This document shows, piece by piece, positions 33,091-41,058 of a DNA stretch of 41,058 nucleotides (positions are counted from its first letter, which is position 1; each line of letters begins with the position of its first letter). The notes under the pieces were generated by a model. It was not told where the DNA came from and did not search any database. It worked only from the letters and a program-made list of their open reading frames with translations. The DNA is from Lachnospiraceae bacterium. GTDB lineage: Bacteria; Bacillota; Clostridia; Lachnospirales; Lachnospiraceae. The position numbers and the translations under genes were made by a program. Location: assembly GCA_028706005.1 (NCBI GenBank), contig JAQWCI010000004.1, forward strand, positions 1 through 41,058, written 5' to 3'.

Positions 33091-34035
33091 TCAGGCTTTT
33101 ACAAAGTCTCTTACGCTTGCATATATTCCCTTGCCGTCGAGTCCGTACTTCTCAATAAGAGCTGACGCTGTTCCGGATTCTCCAAAACGATCATGGATGC
33201 CGATGCGTGTCATCTTTGTCGGAAGCTTCTCAGAAAGCAGTTCTGCAACAGCTCCGCCAAGACCTCCTGCAACAAAGGCCTCCTCTGCCGTGACGACCTT
33301 TCCCGTCTTCTTAGCTGATGCAAGTATAAGCTCATCATCGAGAGGCTTTATCGTGCAGATATTTATGACTTCTGCATCTATTCCATCAGCCTTCAGCATC
33401 TCCGCGGCCTCGAGTGAAGCAGAAACACAGATGCCTGTAGCGATTATTGTGACATCCTTGCCTTCCCTGAGGACTGTTCCCTTGCCGATCTTGAAATCAT
33501 AATCAGGCTTGTTGATGATGGGGCAGGCCGCTCTTCCGAATCTTATGTAAACAGGTCCGACATAGTCGAGAGCTGCCTTGACAGCTGCCTTTGCTTCGAT
33601 GTCGTCAGCAGGATTCATGACTACCATGCCCGGCAGCATTCTCATGAGAGCAAGATCTTCAAGTGCCTGATGAGATGCTCCGTCCTCGCCTACGCTTATT
33701 CCTGCGTGGGTAGCACCGATCTTGACATTGAGATGTGGATACGCAATTGAATTTCTCACCTGCTCAAACGCACGTCCTGATGCGAACATCGCAAAAGTAC
33801 TCGCGAACGGGATCTTCCCTACTGTGGAAAGTCCTGCGGCAATTCCCATCATGTCAGATTCCGCTATTCCGCAATCGAAGAAGCGCTCCGGATGTGCCTT
33901 CTTGAACGTTCCTGTCTTTGTAGCACCGGCCAGATCTGCATCCAGCACGACCAGGTTCGGATACTGATCTGCATATTCCACAAGAGCATTACCGTAGCTC
34001 TCACGTGTGGCGACCTTCTTTACTTCTTCACTCAT
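33091..34035 (-). CDS. Transketolase, C-terminal subunit
   Basis: 314 aa. Contains the pyrimidine-binding and C-terminal transketolase domains: LVVLDADLAGATK, FDCGIAESDMMGIAAGLS (catalytic Glu region), SVGEDGASHQALEDLALMR, and FGESGTASALIEKYGL at the end. It works with the subunit encoded just upstream; split transketolases are common in Clostridia. Only 1 nt separates the two genes and its AGGAGG site is inside the first. TPP-dependent transfer of C2 units in the pentose phosphate pathway. Confidence 0.95.
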   Translation of the reverse strand: MSEEVKKVATRESYGNALVEYADQYPNLVVLDADLAGATKTGTFKKAHPERFFDCGIAESDMMGIAAGLSTVGKIPFASTFAMFASGRAFEQVRNSIAYPHLNVKIGATHAGISVGEDGASHQALEDLALMRMLPGMVVMNPADDIEAKAAVKAALDYVGPVYIRFGRAACPIINKPDYDFKIGKGTVLREGKDVTIIATGICVSASLEAAEMLKADGIDAEVINICTIKPLDDELILASAKKTGKVVTAEEAFVAGGLGGAVAELLSEKLPTKMTRIGIHDRFGESGTASALIEKYGLDGKGIYASVRDFVKA

Positions 34036-34036
34036 C

Positions 34037-34879
34037 TTACTTTGCCTCCTTATTCAGATCGTCGGATATCTTATCAAGATCCGCCATAGCGACAGCGTAC
34101 TGCTCATCATTAGGTGCCTTGCCATGCCAGCCGACCGCATTCTCCATGAAGGAGACGCCCTTGCCCTTTGTTGTCTTTGCAATTATTGCAGTAGGCATTC
34201 CCTTTGTCTCGCGAGCCTCTTCGAAAGCAGCACGTATTTCATCAAAATCATTACCGTTTATGTTGATCACATGGAAATTAAATGCCTCAAATTTCTTATC
34301 AAGGGGATACGGGTTGTTTACTTCAGTTATAGGTCCGTCAATCTGAAGGTTATTGTTGTCGACGATAACAACGAGATTATCGAGCTTCTTGGCTCCGGCA
34401 AACATTGATGCTTCCCAGACTTCGCCCTCTTCGCACTCACCATCTCCGAGCAGTGTATAGACCCTGAAGTCCTTGTTGTCGATCTTTGCTCCGAGTGCCA
34501 TACCGCATGCTGCTGCAATTCCCTGTCCGAGTGAGCCACTGCTCATATCTATTCCGGGCAGATACTGCATTGACGGATGTCCCTGAAGACGTGATCCCAG
34601 TTTTCTGAGTGTCTTAAGCTCTTCGACAGGAAAATACCCACGGTTTGCCATGACCGAGTATAATCCCGGTGCCGTGTGTCCCTTGGACAAAACAAAACGA
34701 TCGCGGTCAGGTTTCTTCGGATTCTCAGGATCAATATTCATTTCCTCGAAATAAAGATATGTGAAAATATCCGCTGCAGATAATGACCCGCCCGGATGTC
34801 CGCTCTGTGCGGAATAAACTGCCGTAACTATTCCCTTCCTTACTTCATTCGCTATTTTCTTAAGTTCAAGATCTGTCAT
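34037..34879 (-). CDS. Transketolase, N-terminal (TPP-binding) subunit
   Basis: 280 aa. TPP/Mg motif GDGECEEGEVWEAS through VDNNNLQIDG, and substrate-binding GHPGGSLSAAD and LSKGHTAPGLY. The two halves together make a full enzyme. GGAGGAAAA precedes the ATG. Upstream lies the array of hairpins after araD. Placement beside araD and an FGGY kinase ties it to pentose catabolism. Confidence 0.96.
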   Translation of the reverse strand: MTDLELKKIANEVRKGIVTAVYSAQSGHPGGSLSAADIFTYLYFEEMNIDPENPKKPDRDRFVLSKGHTAPGLYSVMANRGYFPVEELKTLRKLGSRLQGHPSMQYLPGIDMSSGSLGQGIAAACGMALGAKIDNKDFRVYTLLGDGECEEGEVWEASMFAGAKKLDNLVVIVDNNNLQIDGPITEVNNPYPLDKKFEAFNFHVININGNDFDEIRAAFEEARETKGMPTAIIAKTTKGKGVSFMENAVGWHGKAPNDEQYAVAMADLDKISDDLNKEAK

Positions 34880-34917
34880 TTTTCCTCCTGCCGGAGCATT
34901 ATTAGAGCGACGGCCAC

Positions 34918-35036
34918 GATGAGAAATTGCGAATGCGATTTCTCATCTGTGATCCGCAGGTCAGCAAAGTGACCGCTCCGTTGTCGCATTGCAGACCTGC
35001 TATGTCAGCGGAAACGCATCAGCGTTTTCACTGACA
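34918..35036. repeat. Array of intergenic hairpins between araD and transketolase
   Basis: Four pairings in 120 bp: GATGAGAAAT/ATTTCTCATC (34918-34947), GGTCA/TGACC (34959-34974), an outer GCAGGTC/GACCTGC (34956-35000) and a 15-bp imperfect stem (35003-35036) with loop ATCA. No T-run follows. It fills most of the gap between the genes. Confidence 0.75.
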
Positions 35037-35052
35037 TTGACCTCCTGCGGTA

Positions 35053-35766
35053 TCAGTGTTTTCCCTGTCCGTAATACGCGTTTGCGCCATGTTTTCTGAA
35101 ATAATGCTTGTCCTGCAGCACTTGCGGCGCCGGCTGGACCTTAGGATTTATGAGTTCGCAGCGGAACGCCATCTTTGAGACCTCTTCGAGAACGACCGCA
35201 CTGTGGACAGCATCTATCGGATCCTTGCCCCACGCGAACGGGCCGTGGTTCTTGCACAGGACCGCCGGTACAGCGTCAGGATCCTTGCCCATCGCAGCAA
35301 ATTCATTGACGATGAGGTGCCCGGTGTTCTCCTCATAAGCATCCTCGATCTCATCCTTATTGAGGCAGCGCAGACACGGGATCTCGCCATAATAGTAATC
35401 TGCATGCGTTGTGCCATAGCATGGAATACTGCGTCCTGACTGAGCCCAGCTCGTCGCGTACGATGAATGAGTATGGACGATGCCGCCAATGTTCTTGCCT
35501 TCCTTCACCCACGCCTTATAAAGTTCCACGTGAGTGGGCGTATCTGACGATGGGTTAAGTTTTCCCTCAACGACTTTTCCATTAAGGTCGACTATAACTA
35601 TATCATCGGGTTCAAGTTCTTCATAGGGAACTCCACTCGGCTTTATGGCAAAAAGCTTGCTTTCCTTATCATAGCCGCTGACATTGCCCCATGTAAATGT
35701 GACGAGACCGTATTTCGGAAGCAGCATATTTGCTTCATATACAGTCCTCTTCAATTCTTCAAGCAT
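35053..35766 (-). CDS. araD: L-ribulose-5-phosphate 4-epimerase
   Basis: 237 aa, class II aldolase family. Zn-binding HTH in GGIVHTHSSYATSWAQSGRS, TTHADYYYGEIP, and the C-terminal HGANAYYGQG with the catalytic Tyr. Converts L-ribulose-5-P to D-xylulose-5-P. The length matches AraD/UlaF/SgbE; the neighbours (FGGY kinase, transketolase) favour the arabinose or ribulose role over ascorbate. GGAGGAGAG precedes the ATG. Confidence 0.94.
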   Translation of the reverse strand: MLEELKRTVYEANMLLPKYGLVTFTWGNVSGYDKESKLFAIKPSGVPYEELEPDDIVIVDLNGKVVEGKLNPSSDTPTHVELYKAWVKEGKNIGGIVHTHSSYATSWAQSGRSIPCYGTTHADYYYGEIPCLRCLNKDEIEDAYEENTGHLIVNEFAAMGKDPDAVPAVLCKNHGPFAWGKDPIDAVHSAVVLEEVSKMAFRCELINPKVQPAPQVLQDKHYFRKHGANAYYGQGKH

Positions 35767-35852
35767 TGATTCTCTCCTCCGCGTAAATATCTTAGTAAAT
35801 GCTATTTCATTACCGTGACCATCCCCATTGCGTTGAGGGGCGGAATACTCTG

Positions 35853-37463
35853 TCAGGCAAGCGCATCTATCGCTGCTTTTTCTGCAGGCAATCCCCTGCG
35901 GTATCTCTCTGCAAATTCGTCAAAACCTTTGACGCAGTCCGGATCCGGATCTACCGTTGTGCCCTTATTGCCGCCGAAGACATCCTTATTCAGCCAATCC
36001 TCAAGTGTCATACCGTCCTTATTCACAAGGTAAGAAGCGAGCAGCGCAATTCCCCATGCTCCGCCTTCACCGGCCGTTTCCATAACAGTCACGGGCGCAT
36101 CCATCGCGGCTGCGAGAATATTCTGCGCGACACCTTTTGTTTTGAATATTCCGCCGTGTCCCATAAGTCTGTCCACAGCAACGTGCTCCTGTTTCATCAG
36201 GATATCATTTCCAAGTTTCAAAGTGCCAAATGCTGAATAAAGATTGGCTCTCATAAGATTGGCAAGAGTAAAGTTGCTCTTCGCGGTCCTTGTCACCATG
36301 GGTGCCCCGGCCTGATCCATTATGCCGGCGACCGGCTCTCCTGAGAAGAAGTTGTACGTAAGGAGTCCGCCGCAGTCTGCATCACCAGTCATGGCGTTCT
36401 TATAAAGCCTGCCGTAGAGCTCGCCCTTGTCTGCCTTTATGTCCATAAGTGAACAGAATTCGTCAAAAATATTGACCCATGCGTTCAGATCTGAAGTGCA
36501 GTTGTTGCAATGTACCATTGCGACTTCATCGCCTGAAGGTGTGGTGACAAGATCAAGCTCCGGATACACTTTGCCAAGCGGCTTCTCGAGCACTACCATC
36601 GAGAACACCGATGTGCCTGCCGACACGTTTCCTGTTCTTCTTGCGACTGAATTCGTCGCAGCCATTCCGGTTCCTGCGTCCCCCTCAGGAGGGCAGAGCG
36701 GACAGCCAGCTTCCAGATTCCCGGTGGGATCAAGAAGTTTTGCACCTTCTTCGGTAAGTCTTCCGGCATCATCGCCGGCCTTAAGTGACTTCGGCAGTAT
36801 TTCTTCGAGCTTCCACGGGAACGAATACGGCTCGATCTTTTCATCGAACTGAGCGACCATCTTCCTGTTAAAATCTGCTGTAGAAGAATCGATTGGAAAC
36901 ATTCCCGAAGCGTCGCCGACGCCGAGGACTTTCTCACCTGTGAGGTTCCAGTGAACATAGCCGGAGAGTGTCGTGAAGAATCTCACATCTTTAACATGCG
37001 GTTCTTTATTCAGGATTGCCTGGTAGAGATGCGCTATGCTCCAGCGCTGCGGAACGTGATAACCAAAGAGTTCTGTCAGTTTCTCTGACGCCTCTTCAGT
37101 AATAGTATTCCTCCATGTGCGGAACGGAACGAGAAGCTCTCCCTTCTCATTAAATGCCAGATACCCATGCATCATGGCACTTATTCCAATGGCACCGAGT
37201 TTAGTGAGCTTAACGCCGTATTCCTCCTGAACATTTTTTACAAGATCAGCATAACAGTCGCGGACGCCTGTCCATACGTCATCCATAGTATATGTCCAGA
37301 TTCCGTTATCTATCCTGTTCTCCCATTCATGGTCGCCCTGCGCTATCGGTGAATTATCCGATCCGATAAGAACTCCCTTTATACGCGTTGAACCGAATTC
37401 TATGCCGAGGATAGCCCCGCCATTCTCTATCAGCTCTTTCGCGGCCTTTTTATCCATGCCCAT
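35853..37463 (-). CDS. FGGY carbohydrate kinase, probable L-ribulokinase
   Basis: 536 aa, ASKHA fold. Phosphate-1 motif GIEFGSTRIKGVL near the N-terminus, ISAMMHGYLAF, GNVSAGTSVFSMV, and C-terminal LMGHGGIFKTKGVAQN. It resembles a clostridial FGGY group often labelled xylulokinase but replaced by ribulokinase in arabinose loci (family knowledge, from memory). Its position directly before araD makes L-ribulose the best substrate guess; D-xylulose is the alternative. AGGAGGTC precedes the ATG. No isomerase gene is in the window. Confidence 0.88.
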   Translation of the reverse strand: MGMDKKAAKELIENGGAILGIEFGSTRIKGVLIGSDNSPIAQGDHEWENRIDNGIWTYTMDDVWTGVRDCYADLVKNVQEEYGVKLTKLGAIGISAMMHGYLAFNEKGELLVPFRTWRNTITEEASEKLTELFGYHVPQRWSIAHLYQAILNKEPHVKDVRFFTTLSGYVHWNLTGEKVLGVGDASGMFPIDSSTADFNRKMVAQFDEKIEPYSFPWKLEEILPKSLKAGDDAGRLTEEGAKLLDPTGNLEAGCPLCPPEGDAGTGMAATNSVARRTGNVSAGTSVFSMVVLEKPLGKVYPELDLVTTPSGDEVAMVHCNNCTSDLNAWVNIFDEFCSLMDIKADKGELYGRLYKNAMTGDADCGGLLTYNFFSGEPVAGIMDQAGAPMVTRTAKSNFTLANLMRANLYSAFGTLKLGNDILMKQEHVAVDRLMGHGGIFKTKGVAQNILAAAMDAPVTVMETAGEGGAWGIALLASYLVNKDGMTLEDWLNKDVFGGNKGTTVDPDPDCVKGFDEFAERYRRGLPAEKAAIDALA

Positions 37464-37530
37464 TTCATGACCTCCTGTATTATATATTTATGTATGTCTC
37501 TACACAGTTTCCGTGGTGATGCAGCACTTT

Positions 37531-37992
37531 TCAACCGTCCTGCCTGCCCTCTAGCATCTGCAGTTTATCGCGGTCCCAGAGGATTACCCTGAGTTTTTCG
37601 GCCGCCGTTTCTGCTCCGCTGGTAAAATACCTGTTGGTCATCACAACTCCGACCATTCTGCCATAAAACTCGCGCCCGGCCGCAGCTTCCTGTACTGCTG
37701 CCACTCCGCATGAGCCCGAATAGCACTTGCACTGCACGGCGTATGTAACGTCTTCTTTCCTTGCGAGTATGTCCGCTCCGAAATCACCGCTGCCCTTAGT
37801 CACCTGCACGTCGCCAAAACCATTGTTCCTTAAGAGTTCTGCGCAGTAATACTCGAATTCATGTCCCTCCAGATCATCCATCGGGGCATTTTCATTCCGC
37901 CTTCTGCGGCGCACCACGCCTGCGCATATAAAAACGGCAATTGTACTCGCAGCAATGACAAGACACAGAATAATTATTGCCTCTTCATTCAC
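37531..37992 (-). CDS. Membrane-anchored Mrr-type restriction endonuclease domain protein
   Basis: 153 aa. One transmembrane helix (residues about 5-27) and an Arg-rich stop-transfer (RRRRR). The rest is an Mrr_cat/RecB-like nuclease: LEGHEFEYYCAELLR with E47, GSGDFGADIL with D74 and QCK with K89, all active-site positions present. Mrr proteins are type IV nucleases; N-terminally anchored versions occur in many bacteria with unknown roles. The start overlaps the phosphoesterase stop by 4 nt, so the genes are coupled. Confidence 0.88.
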   Translation of the reverse strand: MNEEAIIILCLVIAASTIAVFICAGVVRRRRRNENAPMDDLEGHEFEYYCAELLRNNGFGDVQVTKGSGDFGADILARKEDVTYAVQCKCYSGSCGVAAVQEAAAGREFYGRMVGVVMTNRYFTSGAETAAEKLRVILWDRDKLQMLEGRQDG

Positions 37993-39068
37993 TGTACGCC
38001 ACCCACATCAGGAACCTTTCCATCACCTCCGACACTGTTGTTCTTTCTGAAACCCGGAAGTTCTATAGACGGAAATCTTAACTGCGGCAGCCTGACCGAA
38101 CTTATCTTTGACACTTGTTTTGCCACGTCAGGGACCTTCATTCCGGAAATATCGATTCCGGGCAGTTTCATGCCCTGCACGCCAAATTCAGGCAGTGTAA
38201 CATCCGGCATGTCAAGCTCAGGTATCTCCACATCGCTCAGCCTGTGATGCACGGGGTGAACGTAGCACTCCCAGCCATCCTCGAGCCTTATGCAGGAGAG
38301 CTGTGCTCTCTCTGCACCATGCCTGAGACCTGCGTCCGGGTCCTCTGTACAGTCAAAACATTTGGCCCCGCAGTCTATATCAATAAATCTTTCCGCGTGA
38401 AATATCCTGTTGAAAACATGTTGATCAGGCTTTCTTTCCGGCCATGATCTTTCGTACTGCAGTTTGTAGAAATAATATTCCGATATGGTGTGTCCGCAGA
38501 TAAAGACATCATAATGTTTAGGGCCTTCGTAGAATCCGAACGGATTCTCGCGTATCATCAGCCTTCTCCAGACAGCATCTGTCTTGTGCCTGGCTTCGTC
38601 CACCGCATTATAAGTCATGTCGCTGAAATAAGGGAAAGCATGGGACATCAGGTAACGCTTGCCGTTGACTACCGTCTCAGCGCTGTACTGAAGATTTCCG
38701 ATCCACTCCGCGATCTCATTTCTCTCATCCGGCGCAAGTTTCTCATATTCAGTCCAGGTACCGAGTCCCCTGTTCGCAAAGAACCAGTTCTGCTCGTTCT
38801 CATCGAGTCCTCTGCTGCCTTTTTGCTCGGCTCTTATCGTGCCGAGGAACATCCACTCATGATTTCCGATGAGGCAGTGCACAAAGGGATATTCGTCATC
38901 AAGCTCCTTTACATACTGAAGAGTCGCAAGAGAATCCCTGCCCCAGTCACAATAATCCCCGAGAAGATAAAGAGAGTCAGTTCCGTCAAAGCGAAAATCA
39001 ATTTTGTCGAGAAGTTTCCGGAATTCGTCAAGAGCTCCGTGAATGTCACTTATTACATAATTAGCCAT
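37989..39068 (-). CDS. PPP-type metallophosphoesterase with a five-residue repeat tail
   Basis: 359 aa. Metal and catalytic motifs: SDIHG (D8, H10), GDYCDWG (D38), GNHEW (N69, H70), H143 in SHAFP and CGHT (H193). This is the serine/threonine-phosphatase-like calcineurin fold. The last 80 residues (281-355) are a tandem pentad of the form x-hydrophobic-Pro-x-hydrophobic (EIPEL, DMPDV, TLPEF and so on). Start 39068 has GAGG upstream; longer readings to 39140 lack one. It is coupled to the Mrr gene by ATGA. Confidence 0.88.
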   Translation of the reverse strand: MANYVISDIHGALDEFRKLLDKIDFRFDGTDSLYLLGDYCDWGRDSLATLQYVKELDDEYPFVHCLIGNHEWMFLGTIRAEQKGSRGLDENEQNWFFANRGLGTWTEYEKLAPDERNEIAEWIGNLQYSAETVVNGKRYLMSHAFPYFSDMTYNAVDEARHKTDAVWRRLMIRENPFGFYEGPKHYDVFICGHTISEYYFYKLQYERSWPERKPDQHVFNRIFHAERFIDIDCGAKCFDCTEDPDAGLRHGAERAQLSCIRLEDGWECYVHPVHHRLSDVEIPELDMPDVTLPEFGVQGMKLPGIDISGMKVPDVAKQVSKISSVRLPQLRFPSIELPGFRKNNSVGGDGKVPDVGGVQ

Positions 39069-39179
39069 ATCCGCCTCATGCATGCTGTTATCAGACCGCA
39101 TACATGACTCTATTTTCACACACCCGCCCTTCCTCTTCAAGGGCTTTTACGAAAAGCGGAAATCATTTGAATAACGAGG

Positions 39180-39232
39180 TTCAGGCGGGAAGTCTGAAGC
39201 CCGGACGAACGGACTGTGATTTCCCGCCTGAA
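39180..39232 (-). other. Perfect 12-bp inverted repeat after the permease genes
   Basis: TTCAGGCGGGAA/TTCCCGCCTGAA with a 29-nt interior. It lies between the yjfF-like stop and the phosphoesterase gene. No T-run follows, so termination would be weak; it may mark the 3' end of the transporter mRNA. Confidence 0.65.
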
Positions 39233-39252
39233 GTATGCCGACAGCTGACACG

Positions 39253-40281
39253 TCAGTTGTTGCGGTTCTTGAAATATGCGAACACGCTCTGGAGAATGAT
39301 GAAGAAGCAAAGGAGCGCAGCCGTTGCGATGTTGGCCCAGCTCGAAAGGAGCTTGCCGTTTGTTGTTACCAAGGTGTTTATAGTGCCGTTTATCATGACA
39401 CCGAAGAGCGACCCTATTACATTTCCGACACCACCTGTAAGAAGCGTACCGCCTATGACTGACGAAGCGATGGCATCCATTTCAAAACCTTTGGCCTGCT
39501 GCACGGAACCTGACATTGTATTCAGGCAGTAGCAGATGCCGCCGATCGAGCACAGGAATGATGAAAGTATATACGCGAACAGCTTTGTCCTCTTTACATT
39601 AAGACCCATCATTGTAGCGCTTGTTTCATTGCCGCCTACCGCGTATATCGAGCGGCCGAACTTCGTGTATTTAAGAACTATGAAGATCACTACTACAACA
39701 AGCAATGCGATTATGACGGTAGGTCTGACGTACGGTGTCATCACTTTGCCCTTATTATTCGTGTATCCGAGGAATGCCGGAAGATAAATCTTCGCATTCG
39801 CCCAGCTGTAGAACAGTGCATTCTGTTCCTGTGTGATTGAAAGCTGATCGGTACAGATGACTGCCGTCATGCCTCTTGCAAAGAACATGCCTGCCATAGT
39901 TGTGATGAAAGGCTGAATATTCAGGTAGCCTATGAGGAAACCCTGTACCAGGCCGAAAATAACACCTATCACAAGGATAAGAATTATGGTCGGTATGCAA
40001 GGCCAGCCCTGTACACCCATACCATGTGCAAGTATCATGCAACCCATTGCAATGAGAGAGCCTACAGAAATATCGATGCCACCTGTAAGCATTACACATG
40101 TCATGCCGCAGGCCACGCAGATAAGTCCTGCATTTGTGATGAACAGATTAAGGAAGGTCTGAACATGCGCGAATCCCTTGCCTGCATAGACAAAACATCC
40201 TATTGCGTACATCACGATGAACATTATGATCGTGATCATTATCAGCAGATTATTACTGTTTATCTTCTTTTTAGTTTTCAT
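39253..40281 (-). CDS. yjfF: Sugar ABC transporter permease, YjfF family
   Basis: 342 aa with about nine membrane helices. The BPD_transp_2 family signature is visible as MTCVMLTGGIDISVGSL near 60-75, AGMFFARGM, and ELDAIASSVIGGTLLTGGVG-like sequence with Gly-rich turns. It matches YjfF of the E. coli ytfQRT-yjfF (galactofuranose) system, but here the neighbouring kinase and araD suggest a pentose. The start follows the YtfT-like stop by 2 nt, with GGAGG inside that gene. Confidence 0.93.
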   Translation of the reverse strand: MKTKKKINSNNLLIMITIIMFIVMYAIGCFVYAGKGFAHVQTFLNLFITNAGLICVACGMTCVMLTGGIDISVGSLIAMGCMILAHGMGVQGWPCIPTIILILVIGVIFGLVQGFLIGYLNIQPFITTMAGMFFARGMTAVICTDQLSITQEQNALFYSWANAKIYLPAFLGYTNNKGKVMTPYVRPTVIIALLVVVVIFIVLKYTKFGRSIYAVGGNETSATMMGLNVKRTKLFAYILSSFLCSIGGICYCLNTMSGSVQQAKGFEMDAIASSVIGGTLLTGGVGNVIGSLFGVMINGTINTLVTTNGKLLSSWANIATAALLCFFIILQSVFAYFKNRNN

Positions 40282-40283
40282 GA

Positions 40284-41058
40284 TCAGGCCGCCTCCTTAC
40301 TGAGTGCGAGACGTTTTGCCTGTCTCTTTCCAAGCCAGCTCTTAAATACAGGTGACTGGACAACGACTATCAGTATGACGATGATTGCTTTGACAACAGG
40401 CGCCTGGTCTGTTGAAACACCCATTGCAAGAAGTGTTGTCGTGATAGCCTGTATCGTGTATGCGCCGATTATGGATCCTGCCATGTTGAATCTGCCGCCG
40501 CCGAGGCTGTTACCGCCGAGTGCTACTGCCAGGATGGCATCAAGTTCATAGTTGAGTCCTATGTTATTTGAATCAGCACAGTAGATCCTGGATGATGCAA
40601 CCATTCCTGCCATGCCTGCGCATATACCACAGATAAGATAGCACATGAAGCAGATCATGTCTGAATTGAGGCCGGCGATCTTGGCTGCTCTGCTGTTGAT
40701 ACCTACTGACTGAATGTATGTGCCGAGCGCTGTCTTCTTAAGGAACAGCATTACCACGATTATTACTGCGATCGTTACAAATATCGGTGTGGGAATGGGG
40801 CAGCCCGGAAGGAAATTTCCGAGGTATTTATAGGGTTCATAACGGATATATGTTATCTGGTTGTTGCAGAACAAAAGTCCTATGGCACGTGCCGCAGTGT
40901 AAAGGATAAGTGTTGCTACCATCGGCTGTATCTTAAGTTTTGCCACGAGCTCGCCGTTGAATGCTCCGCAGAGTCCGCCGAGCGCAACGCCGAACAGTTT
41001 ACCGATGATAAGCGGCACCTGGATCGTGCTCGTTGTGTTGACGCCAAAACCTGCGAGG
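40284..41058 (-). CDS. ytfT: Sugar ABC transporter permease, YtfT family (5' end outside window)
   Basis: The last 258 codons are visible and the frame stays open to the window edge, so the gene is partial at its start. Hydrophobic helices and the signatures LKIQPMVATLIL, INSRAAKIAGLNSDM and ELDAILAVALGGNSLGGGRF match YtfT. It forms a heterodimeric permease with the following YjfF-like protein. The ATPase and binding protein would be expected upstream, beyond the window. Confidence 0.92.
   Translation of the reverse strand, partial: LAGFGVNTTSTIQVPLIIGKLFGVALGGLCGAFNGELVAKLKIQPMVATLILYTAARAIGLLFCNNQITYIRYEPYKYLGNFLPGCPIPTPIFVTIAVIIVVMLFLKKTALGTYIQSVGINSRAAKIAGLNSDMICFMCYLICGICAGMAGMVASSRIYCADSNNIGLNYELDAILAVALGGNSLGGGRFNMAGSIIGAYTIQAITTTLLAMGVSTDQAPVVKAIIVILIVVVQSPVFKSWLGKRQAKRLALSKEAA

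Overview
The window looks like chromosome of an anaerobic, low-to-mid-GC Gram-positive of class Clostridia, probably Lachnospiraceae. This is inferred from strong GGAGG-type ribosome binding sites with frequent TTG starts, a sufCBDSU operon under an Rrf2 regulator, tadA beside a Firmicutes-type SRP RNA, a FeoA/FeoB/small Cys-protein trio, a two-subunit transketolase and DUF624/MsmK-type sugar genes. Nearly all genes lie on the minus strand. The plus-strand exceptions are one tRNA, an unidentified 348-aa protein, tadA, the SRP RNA and a PflX-like radical SAM protein. I saw no phage, IS element, rRNA or CRISPR.

Layout from left to right; minus-strand operons are transcribed right to left. 14-3481: surface-glycan genes (PseB-like dehydratase, GT2 glycosyltransferase, ATP-grasp ligase). 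3526-5957: ferrous iron uptake (feoA, feoB, a 53-aa Cys-rich membrane protein). 6063-11257: glgB preceded by a large TPR/low-complexity protein ending in a decayed AAA+ domain, with a strong promoter. 11297-12941: rsmA and tatD, overlapping. 13030-13170: tRNA-Lys(CTT) with an excellent promoter. 13225-15946: a DUF853 HerA-like ATPase divergent from the unidentified 348-aa protein. 16021-22411: a TetR-type regulator, then the SUF iron-sulfur operon (Rrf2 regulator, sufC, B, D, S, U).

22539-24324: tadA, SRP RNA and pflX-like gene on the plus strand. 24321-25421: a PucR/CdaR-type regulator. 25483-32953: two minus-strand groups, (a) rpe, map, metG, an alpha/beta hydrolase, a secreted Ser-rich protein and a DUF624 protein, and (b) an orphan MsmK/UgpC-type sugar ATPase. 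33014-37463: pentose catabolism (FGGY kinase, L-ribulose-5-P 4-epimerase, transketolase N and C subunits). 37531-39068: a translationally coupled metallophosphoesterase and membrane-anchored Mrr-type nuclease. 39253 to the edge: two YtfT/YjfF-type sugar ABC permeases, the first truncated by the window end.

The right end reads as one physiological module: ABC sugar uptake, kinase, AraD epimerase to D-xylulose-5-P, transketolase, and Rpe nearby. The iron theme recurs in Feo uptake and SUF assembly under a Cys-containing Rrf2 sensor. The least ordinary items are the phosphatase whose C-terminal tail is a strict five-residue repeat, coupled to an Mrr nuclease; the TPR protein with a predicted inactive AAA+ domain; a SufU with a six-Cys tail; and several intergenic hairpin clusters inside minus-strand operons.
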